Assembly: GCA_900550095.1 (NCBI GenBank)
Contig: URRG01000039.1
Location: 1 to 11,303 of the forward strand
From: an uncultured Oscillospiraceae bacterium
GTDB lineage: Bacteria; Bacillota; Clostridia; Oscillospirales; Acutalibacteraceae
Direction: 5' to 3'
DNA length: 11,303 bases
The notes below the pieces were generated by a model. That model did no database searches and was not told the origin of the DNA. It saw only the letters and a list, made by a program, of their open reading frames with translations. Made by a program: the position numbers and the translations under genes. Positions 6,685-11,303 of this stretch are shown one piece after another; position 1 is the first letter of the stretch; each line of letters starts with the position of its first letter.

Positions 6685-7278
6685 TCAGCTCTGAGCCGCC
6701 TTTACAGGGCTCTTCTCCGCGGGGAATACCGTATCCAGCACCTTGACGAGGATAACCGCCACAATAGTGGAAAGGATCGCCTCAGGGACCATATAAGAGC
6801 CGTTATAAGTGAGGGAATAGAGCCAAACGGGCATATCCTCCGGCGCATAAGCGCCCCAAATCAGGATGCCGGAAAGGAAGCTGCAGAGATAGCGCAGCAT
6901 GCACACGGCGAAGACACCCACGCCTACGGAAAGAGATCTGTATTTTTTGAAGGGAGAACCGATGCAATAGGAAAGCCCCAGGCAAGTGAAGGCCAGGACA
7001 TAATCCAGCAGGATCACCAGAAGGAACGAGAAAAAGTCGTTTGCCGGGGGCGGGACGAACCCCATGAGCATCTGCAGAAGGCTGTATGCAAAAGCCGCTC
7101 CCAGCCCCCATTTTGTCCCGTGGCGCAGAGCGATCATGGCCACAGGCACCATTCCGGCAGCCGTAACAGAACCGCCCTGGGGCATATCCCAGATCTTGAT
7201 CATGCTCAATACAACGGAAAGCGCCATCAGAAGGGCGCATTCCACCAGTATCACCGTGTTGTTTCGTTTTACCTGCAT
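6685..7278 (-). CDS. thiT: ThiT, thiamine-specific S component of an ECF transporter
   Basis: ThiT is the membrane protein that binds thiamine and, with the shared EcfA/EcfA'/EcfT module (not in this window), imports it. The 197-residue protein is strongly hydrophobic with about six membrane helices. It shows PQGGSVT (33-39), GTKWGLGAAFAYSLLQ (54-69), LLDYVLAF (90-97), IWGAYAPE (140-147) and WLYSLTYNGSYMVPEA (152-167). By spacing to Lactococcus ThiT, Trp141, Tyr154, Asn159 and Gly137 match thiamine-site residues; Asp92 replaces Glu84 and Ser133 replaces His125. The start is ATG 7278, with AGGAGG upstream. A longer in-frame reading from 7464 is rejected because it would translate through the riboswitch terminator. 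The TPP riboswitch ahead of it confirms the role. Confidence 0.94.
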   Translation of the reverse strand: MQVKRNNTVILVECALLMALSVVLSMIKIWDMPQGGSVTAAGMVPVAMIALRHGTKWGLGAAFAYSLLQMLMGFVPPPANDFFSFLLVILLDYVLAFTCLGLSYCIGSPFKKYRSLSVGVGVFAVCMLRYLCSFLSGILIWGAYAPEDMPVWLYSLTYNGSYMVPEAILSTIVAVILVKVLDTVFPAEKSPVKAAQS

Positions 7279-7414
7279 TGTTTCATCCTCCTGCTTTTCA
7301 TCGAGACCCGGCCTCCAGTCCTGCGGCGCGCAGCAAGCGGCGCGGGACGTTCGGCATTCAGCGTCCGGCCGGGGATCTGGGAAAGGAAGCGGGAGGCAAA
7401 CGGTGCGCAGGCGC

Positions 7415-7446
7415 AAAAAACGCTCCGCGACCGTGCGCAGAGCGTT
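7415..7446 (-). terminator. thiT: Riboswitch-controlled terminator before thiT
   Basis: On the minus strand, AACGCTCTGCG pairs with CGCGGAGCGTT (11 bp, one G-U) around a 6-base loop, and the right arm runs into a stretch of six T. It lies 14 bases after the conserved end of the TPP aptamer and about 140 bases before the thiT start, the usual place for TPP-dependent termination. Confidence 0.9.
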
Positions 7447-7459
7447 CGTTTTCACGATA

Positions 7460-7565
7460 TCCACCTACGCCGGCATTATCCGGATCAGGTTACGGGTTTC
7501 AAGCGTCTGTCCTCTTTCAGAGGCGCGCCGCCTTTTCTCAGCCGGGACTACCCAGCTCCCCTTTT
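7460..7565 (-). promoter_or_regulatory. TPP riboswitch (THI element) controlling thiT
   Basis: Read on the minus strand, the aptamer shows GGGGAGC (7561-7555), a short GCTGGG/CCCGGC stem, CTGAGA (7541-7536), ACCCG (7497-7493), ACCTGATC (7490-7483), then GGATAATGCCGGCGTAGG, all hallmarks of the TPP aptamer. About 38 bases between CTGAGA and ACCCG form an extra arm with a GGCGCGCC palindrome and a CCTCT/AGAGG hairpin. The closing P1 helix is hard to find: the 5' flank is A/T-rich and pairs poorly with the bases after AGGTGGA. High TPP should favour the terminator at 7415-7446 and stop thiT expression. Confidence 0.95.
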
Positions 7566-7621
7566 AAATTGTTCCAGCAGGCATGCAGACGCCCGGGCGC
7601 TCTGCCCGCCTGCCGTCTATA

Positions 7622-7650
7622 AGCATAGCGAAAAAGCCGGAATTTGTCAA
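7622..7650 (-). promoter_or_regulatory. Promoter of the TPP riboswitch/thiT unit
   Basis: On the minus strand, TTGACA (7650-7645) and TATGCT (7627-7622) are exactly 17 bases apart. Transcription would begin near 7615, about 50 bases before the aptamer. The promoter lies between the stop codon of the upstream HAD gene (7695) and the riboswitch, so thiT is its own transcription unit. Confidence 0.87.
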
Positions 7651-7694
7651 GACCGGTATTTTCATCTGCATTTATCCGCAGCGGTTCACAGAAA

Positions 7695-8381
7695 TTACGG
7701 AAGCAAAAACCTGCGGAGCTCTCCGGGGGAAGCCGCCAGCTTCACAGCCCCCGCCTTCTCCAGCTCCTCTTCCCCGCCGTAGCCGTAGAGAGCGCCTGCG
7801 AAATCTACTCCCGCCAAGCGCGCGCCTTCGCAGTCAAAGCGGGTGTCTCCCACCATAACGGCCTTTTCGGGGGAAACCTCCAGCTCGCGCAGGGCCGCTT
7901 CGATCAGCTGCACCTTGCCTGTCCCTTTTTCGTCCTCCTGATTGGCCGATATACAGTCCATATAGGCGGAAAGGCCGAAATGCTCCAGCACCCGCATGGC
8001 CATGCTTCCCGGCTTTGCCGTGGCCACGGCCAGCTTAACTCCCCGCTCCTTCAGCTCCTTCAGAAGGGGGAAAATCCCCTCGTAAACGGAACACTCGAAA
8101 ATGCCTCCCCGGTTATAATGGAACCGGTAGCGCTCGATGCCTTCCTCCGCCTCTTTCATAGTCATACCACAGAATTGGGTGAAGCTATACGCCAAAGGGG
8201 GACCTATGAATTTTCGAAGCTGATCAGGGCTGGGGACCGGCTTCCCCATTTCCTGAAGGGCCAGCTTCACGCAGCTCAGGATCCCCGGATGGGATTCTGT
8301 GAGGGTGCCGTCCAGATCAAACAGGACTGCGTCATACACTGCCCCGCCGCTATGAATCATCTTCTCCGCTATATGTTCCAT
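7695..8381 (-). CDS. HAD-superfamily phosphatase, phosphoglycolate phosphatase-like
   Basis: A 228-residue haloacid dehalogenase hydrolase with the helical cap of subfamily IA, cytoplasmic and Mg2+-dependent. The four catalytic motifs are present: DLDGTLTES with nucleophile Asp22 and acid/base Asp24; Thr121 in AVATAKPG; Lys156 in GTGKVQLI; and Asp179 with Asp183 in GDTRFDCEGA. The overall pattern is that of Gph/PpaX-like enzymes acting on phosphoglycolate, pyrophosphate or other small phosphates; the sequence does not decide the substrate. The listed start (ATG 8381) has a GAGGT site a few bases upstream. An alternative ATG at residue 8 is possible. It begins 8 bases after the thioesterase stop codon, so the two are almost certainly cotranscribed. 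I saw no clear terminator after it. Confidence 0.92.
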   Translation of the reverse strand: MEHIAEKMIHSGGAVYDAVLFDLDGTLTESHPGILSCVKLALQEMGKPVPSPDQLRKFIGPPLAYSFTQFCGMTMKEAEEGIERYRFHYNRGGIFECSVYEGIFPLLKELKERGVKLAVATAKPGSMAMRVLEHFGLSAYMDCISANQEDEKGTGKVQLIEAALRELEVSPEKAVMVGDTRFDCEGARLAGVDFAGALYGYGGEEELEKAGAVKLAASPGELRRFLLP

Positions 8382-8389
8382 TAGCTACC

Positions 8390-8800
8390 TCACTTATTTT
8401 CTGCCAGACGGGCACGGGCCTTATCCGCAAAGCCGGCCTTTCTCACGGAAACGCGCTGATGCGTACCCTTTGCGATGGGCCCCGCGTTATCGGAAGCCTC
8501 CAAAGAAAAGGAGAACTTTCTGCCCTCCCGTATTTCCAGAACAGCCGTAACCGTGACGACTGCTCCCACAGGGGAAGGAGCGTCGTGGGTCATGGAAAGG
8601 GCGGTTCCCACGGTGGTGCAGTCCGTCTCCCCGGCCGCATCCAATTCCCGCTGGGCCAGGGCCGCCGCCGTATTTTCCATCATGGCGGCCACCATAGGGG
8701 TCGCCAGGACCTCCACGCTGCCGCTGCCCACGCTGGTGGCCAGCTTATCCTCCGTCACCGTGAATGTGCGGGTGAGCTTTCCTGCACAGACTCCATCCAT
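8390..8800 (-). CDS. Hot-dog fold thioesterase, FlK-like
   Basis: At 136 residues this matches single-domain hot-dog thioesterases related to fluoroacetyl-CoA thioesterase FlK. Family marks are VGSGSVEVLATPMVAAMMENTA (24-45), VGTALSMTHDAPSPVG (64-79) and a closing KGTHQR (111-116). Thr34, Glu42 and His72 occupy the places of the FlK triad Thr42-Glu50-His76; the Thr-Glu spacing of 8 is identical. Homologues in organisms that never meet fluoroacetate are common, so the natural substrate is probably some acyl-CoA; this is inference. AAAGGAG lies 9 bases before ATG 8800. It is the first gene of a pair with the HAD phosphatase. Its start region overlaps the divergent dusB promoter. Confidence 0.9.
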   Translation of the reverse strand: MDGVCAGKLTRTFTVTEDKLATSVGSGSVEVLATPMVAAMMENTAAALAQRELDAAGETDCTTVGTALSMTHDAPSPVGAVVTVTAVLEIREGRKFSFSLEASDNAGPIAKGTHQRVSVRKAGFADKARARLAENK

Positions 8801-8829
8801 TTGAAATCGCTCCTTTTCTGGTGTATGAT
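8801..8829 (+). promoter_or_regulatory. Promoter of dusB, overlapping the thioesterase ribosome binding site
   Basis: TTGAAA (8801-8806) and TATGAT (8824-8829) are exactly 17 bases apart. The -35 box abuts the thioesterase start codon on the other strand and the spacer covers its ribosome binding site. Transcription would start near 8836, inside the palindrome at 8831-8843, and reach dusB after about 170 bases. Confidence 0.7.
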
Positions 8830-8830
8830 G

Positions 8831-8865
8831 ATATACAGTATATGCCTGATACGTTTGTATTCAGG
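8831..8865. promoter_or_regulatory. Two inverted repeats between divergent promoters (possible operator)
   Basis: ATATACAGTATAT (8831-8843) is a perfect 6-bp palindrome around a central A. Directly beside it, CCTGATAC (8845-8852) and GTATTCAGG (8857-8865) form an 8-bp inverted repeat with one bulged base. Both lie at or just after the predicted dusB start point and inside the thioesterase leader, so a regulator or RNA fold there could affect both units. No specific regulator is proposed. Confidence 0.4.
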
Positions 8866-8921
8866 GGAAAGTCGGAGCGCCTCCTTCTTTTCCCCCCTCA
8901 GACGGTATGCCGCCCGGAAAA

Positions 8922-8951
8922 AGTATAGCACAGAACCGCCGGCTCCCTCAA
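8922..8951 (-). promoter_or_regulatory. Promoter of the thioesterase-HAD pair
   Basis: On the minus strand, TTGAGG (8951-8946) and TATACT (8927-8922) are 18 bases apart, with TGC before the -10 box (extended -10). The transcript would start near 8915, giving a leader of about 115 bases that crosses the dusB promoter, so the two transcripts overlap head to head. Confidence 0.6.
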
Positions 8952-9005
8952 GAAATGCCTCAGAGGATTTTCCCGGCAAAATCCAAAAGAATATGGAGAA
9001 TTTAT

Positions 9006-9992
9006 ATGAAAATCGGTAACGTCATACTCCCCGGAAAAGTCTTTCTCGCGCCTATGGCCGGCGTGACGGATCAGGCCTTTCGGGAGCTTTGTGTCCGCTT
9101 CGGGGCTTCCTATGTGATTACGGAAATGGTCAGCTCCAAGGCCCTGCAGTTTCAGGACCGCAAATCCCGGGAGCTCATGGCCCTTTCAGACGCCGAAAGG
9201 CCCGCAGGCATCCAGATTTTCGGCAGCGAGCCGGAGACCATGGCCCTTGCCGCCCGCAAATGCATGGAATTTGCTCCGGATATCATCGACATCAACATGG
9301 GCTGCCCCGCGCCCAAAGTGAGCAACACAGGCAGCGGCAGCGCCCTGATGAAAAACCCCTCCCTGTGCGGGGAGATCGTAGCTGCCGTGAAAAAAGCCGT
9401 CCCCGTGCCTGTGACGGTAAAAATCCGCAAGGGGTGGGATGCCTCCTCTGTCAACGCGGTGGAGGTGGCGCAAATCTGCGAAGCCGCCGGAGCGGACGCC
9501 GTCGCCGTCCACGGCAGGACGAGAGCGGAAATGTACGGCCCCCCGGCGGATTGGGATATCGTCCGCCGGGTGAAGGAGGCCGTTTCCATTCCCGTGATCG
9601 CAAACGGTGACATCGTAGACGCCGCTTCCGCCGCCCGGTGCCTTGCCGAAACAGGCTGCGACGGGCTGATGGTGGGAAGGGGAGCCCTGGGGAACCCCTG
9701 GGTCTTCCAGCAGATCAACGCCTATCTTCGGGACGAATGCCGCATCCTTCCCCCTCCCGGCATCCATGAGCGGCTTCTGGTGATGACCCAGCACATCAAG
9801 AGAAGCTGCCAGCTGAAAACGGAAAAGTTCGCCATGCGGGAGGCCCGCAAGCATGTAGCCTGGTATTTGAAGGGGATGCGGGGAGCCGCCGCTTTCCGGA
9901 AACGTGCCGGGGAACTCTGCACCATGGAGGATCTCATCCTCCTTTGCCGGGATGTGCTTCTGGAGGCGGAAAAGGAGCCTCCTGCCGTTTAA
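9006..9992 (+). CDS. dusB: tRNA-dihydrouridine synthase, DusB type
   Basis: A flavin (FMN) enzyme that reduces specific uridines in the tRNA D-loop with NADPH. The 328-residue protein has the TIM-barrel Dus domain with LAPMAGVTD (14-22), DINMGCPAPKV (95-105) with catalytic Cys100, GSALMKNP (111-118), VKIRKGWD (138-145), HGRTR (169-173), ANGDI (199-203) and GRGALGNPW (224-232), then the helical tRNA-binding domain. ATG 9006 is preferred, with GGAGA 7 bases upstream and the protein beginning MKIGNVILPGKVFLAPMAG as family members do. An in-frame ATG at 8907 would add 33 unrelated residues and lacks support. A promoter at 8801 and a terminator at 10016 make it a single-gene unit. DusB is the usual Dus in Bacillota; paralogue assignment is by general similarity. 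Confidence 0.95.
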   Translation: MKIGNVILPGKVFLAPMAGVTDQAFRELCVRFGASYVITEMVSSKALQFQDRKSRELMALSDAERPAGIQIFGSEPETMALAARKCMEFAPDIIDINMGCPAPKVSNTGSGSALMKNPSLCGEIVAAVKKAVPVPVTVKIRKGWDASSVNAVEVAQICEAAGADAVAVHGRTRAEMYGPPADWDIVRRVKEAVSIPVIANGDIVDAASAARCLAETGCDGLMVGRGALGNPWVFQQINAYLRDECRILPPPGIHERLLVMTQHIKRSCQLKTEKFAMREARKHVAWYLKGMRGAAAFRKRAGELCTMEDLILLCRDVLLEAEKEPPAV

Positions 9993-10015
9993 AGAGCCGT
10001 CCCTTCACGAAAAAG

Positions 10016-10043
10016 AGGCCCCGGGACTATAAACCCGGGGCCT
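10016..10043. terminator. Bidirectional terminator between dusB and the ABC ATPase
   Basis: AGGCCCCGGG pairs with CCCGGGGCCT around an 8-base loop. A T-rich tail follows on the plus strand (TTTCTG), and the A-run upstream gives a stronger U-tract (TCTTTTTC) on the minus strand. It lies 24 bases after the dusB stop and 11 bases past the ATPase stop, so it serves both convergent genes. Confidence 0.88.
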
Positions 10044-10053
10044 TTCTGCTTAT

Positions 10054-10776
10054 TTATTCTGTAAGTTCCTTGCCGCTTTCCTCAGAGAGGATCCTGCCGT
10101 CCTGCATCCGCACAAGCCGGCGGGCGCTTCCCGCGATTCTGGGATCGTGTGTGATGAGGATCACCGTGCGGCCCTCCTTATGGAGTTTTTTCAAAATCTC
10201 CATCACCGACTCGCCGGAGGCCGTATCCAGATTTCCCGTAGGTTCATCCGCTAAAATTACCGGCGGACGGGCGGCAATGGCCCTTGCGATGGCTACCCTC
10301 TGCTGCTGGCCTCCGCTCATCTGCCCGGGCTTGTGTTCCATCCGGGAGGAAAGCCCCACCTGCTCCAGAGCCTCCTCCGCCAGCTTTTTCCTCTGGGAGG
10401 GCCGCATCCCCCTGTAGCGGAGAGGCAGCTCCACATTCTCCCGTGCAGTAAGGCCCGGGATCAGGTTGAACCCCTGGAAAACAAATCCGATCTCCCGATT
10501 GCGGATGCGGGACAGCCTTTTTTCCGGAAGATGAGAGACCTTCATCCCCCATAGCCGGTAATCCCCTGAGGTGGGCGTATCCAGACACCCCAGAATATTC
10601 ATAAGAGTGGATTTCCCCGAGCCGCTCTGGCCCGCAATGGTCACAAATTCCCCTCTCTTTACAGTGAGGGAAACACCGTCCAGAGCGTGGACCTGCCCCT
10701 CCCCTGTTCCATATATCTTGCGGATATCCCGCAGGATAATAGCATCTGCTGCCTCCGCTGCTTTCAGCATCCCCAT
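10054..10776 (-). CDS. ABC transporter ATPase, MacB/LolD family
   Basis: A 240-residue nucleotide-binding subunit with Walker A GQSGSGKST (49-57), Q-loop Gln101 in FVFQGFNLIPGLT, signature MSGGQQQR (153-160), Walker B VILADEPTGNLD (173-184) with catalytic Glu178, and switch His210 in ITHD. The GFNLIPGLTARENVELPL stretch and DEPTGNLD place it among MacB/LolD/FtsE-type ATPases, which usually work with FtsX-like permeases in peptide or lipoprotein export. No permease gene adjoins it: a terminator follows directly and a divergent gene lies upstream. GGGGA is 4 bases before ATG 10776 and 10 before an in-frame ATG at 10770, so either could be the start. I saw no convincing promoter. It may serve a permease encoded elsewhere. 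Confidence 0.94.
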   Translation of the reverse strand: MGMLKAAEAADAIILRDIRKIYGTGEGQVHALDGVSLTVKRGEFVTIAGQSGSGKSTLMNILGCLDTPTSGDYRLWGMKVSHLPEKRLSRIRNREIGFVFQGFNLIPGLTARENVELPLRYRGMRPSQRKKLAEEALEQVGLSSRMEHKPGQMSGGQQQRVAIARAIAARPPVILADEPTGNLDTASGESVMEILKKLHKEGRTVILITHDPRIAGSARRLVRMQDGRILSEESGKELTE

Positions 10777-10919
10777 ACGCTCCCCTTTCCCGCCGGAATC
10801 GCCGAAATATTAAAAAGCGGGGCCGGCGCCCGGATTCCAGAGAAAACGCCAACTCTCAAAAACAGTTCTCAGGCACGCCGCAGGCCCTTGAAAAAACACC
10901 GTTTCCCGCCTTCTAATTC

Positions 10920-10948
10920 TTTACAAAGAAGATTCCATCGTCTATAAT
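10920..10948 (+). promoter_or_regulatory. Promoter of the phosphohexomutase gene
   Basis: TTTACA (10920-10925) and a consensus TATAAT (10943-10948) are exactly 17 bases apart. Transcription would begin near 10955, about 77 bases before the start codon. The leader contains a CGGGGC/GCCCCG hairpin (about 10975-10992) that lacks a proper U-tract. Confidence 0.82.
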
Positions 10949-11031
10949 GAAACACAGAAAGATCGCTCATTCTGCGGGGCTTTTCCGCCCCGTTCCCATT
11001 CCATTATATCTTTGACCGGGAGGAAGAAATT

Positions 11032-11303
11032 ATGCTGGATTCTTACTGGAAACAATTTAAAAGCGGCACGGATATCCGCGGCGTGGCCAGCGAAGGCGTG
11101 GCCGGGCAGGAAATCAACCTGACGGATGAAAACATCGAAAAAATGGCCGGCGGTTTTGTGCTGTGGCTCAGTTCAAAAACAGGAAAGAAGCCTTCGGACC
11201 TTACGATAGCTCTTGGCCATGATTCCCGCATATCCGCGGATCGTATCTGTGCAGCCGTCACCCGGGCTCTCACAGGCGCGGGCGTCCGCGTTCTTTTCTG
11301 CGG
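11032..11303 (+). CDS. Phosphomannomutase/phosphoglucomutase, N-terminal part (3' end outside window)
   Basis: The frame is open from ATG 11032 to the window edge (90 full codons). GGAGG at 11019-11023 is 8 bases upstream. Residues GTDIRGVA (about 12-19) and ALGHDSRISADRI (about 61-73) are marks of domain I of alpha-D-phosphohexomutases, which interconvert hexose 1- and 6-phosphates through a phosphoserine. That serine loop lies beyond the right edge, so catalytic competence cannot be judged. The opening resembles the roughly 500-residue clostridial ManB-type enzymes rather than GlmM, whose start carries FGTDGIRG; this is from general knowledge. It is transcribed away from the ABC ATPase from its own promoter. 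Substrate preference (mannose or glucose phosphate) is undecided. Confidence 0.88.
   Translation, partial: MLDSYWKQFKSGTDIRGVASEGVAGQEINLTDENIEKMAGGFVLWLSSKTGKKPSDLTIALGHDSRISADRICAAVTRALTGAGVRVLFC

Noticed and set aside
7279..7464. N-terminal extension of thiT by 62 residues
   Set aside because: The extra codons cover the end of the TPP aptamer and the terminator hairpin, and ATG 7278 has a good ribosome binding site.
6568..7782. A 404-codon plus-strand frame opposite thiT
   Set aside because: It crosses two promoters, the riboswitch and its terminator on the other strand, and shows no domain.
8907..9005. N-terminal extension of dusB by 33 residues
   Set aside because: The family starts at the equivalent of ATG 9006, which has its own ribosome binding site; the extension is not similar to known Dus N-termini.

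Overview
The window looks like core chromosome of a fairly GC-rich anaerobic Bacillota, most likely a Clostridia/Lachnospiraceae-type gut bacterium. This is an inference from the combination of a T-box leader, a TPP riboswitch ahead of an ECF thiamine transporter, a DegV protein, strong AGGAGG ribosome binding sites, near-consensus sigma-A promoters and U-tract terminators. I see no mobile element, tRNA, rRNA or CRISPR array.

Layout, left to right. (1) 1-1174, minus: a secreted, single-pass membrane protein with a 42-bp tandem repeat, cut by the left edge. (2) 1606-2451, plus: a DegV-family fatty-acid-binding protein with its own promoter and terminator. (3) 2819-6627, minus: a branched-chain amino acid operon of promoter, leucine-type T-box leader, ilvB, ilvN and ilvC, closed by a terminator shared with the convergent DegV side. 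(4) 6685-7650, minus: promoter, TPP riboswitch with terminator, and thiT. (5) 7695-8951, minus: a FlK-like hot-dog thioesterase followed after 8 bases by a HAD phosphatase. (6) 8801-9992, plus: a dusB-type tRNA-dihydrouridine synthase, divergent from the thioesterase. (7) 10054-10776, minus: a MacB/LolD-type ABC ATPase with no permease beside it; a bidirectional terminator lies between it and dusB. (8) 11032-11303, plus: the start of a phosphohexomutase, cut by the right edge, with a consensus promoter.

How the genes fit together: IlvB/IlvN make acetolactate or acetohydroxybutyrate and IlvC reduces and isomerises it. The operon is read through when uncharged tRNA, probably tRNA-Leu, binds the T-box. 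The neighbouring thiT unit supplies thiamine, whose diphosphate is the cofactor of IlvB, and is itself shut off by TPP. The other genes are ordinary housekeeping functions (tRNA modification, sugar-phosphate metabolism, lipid handling).

I found no clear new multi-gene system. The points most worth a second look are the repeat-bearing membrane protein with recurring D-I-S motifs in its cytoplasmic tail, a His-to-Ser change at a thiamine-contact position in ThiT, unusual substrate-channel residues in IlvB, the stand-alone ABC ATPase, and the interlocked divergent promoters before dusB. Very long antisense reading frames (up to 730 codons) lie opposite several genes and are artefacts of codon bias.
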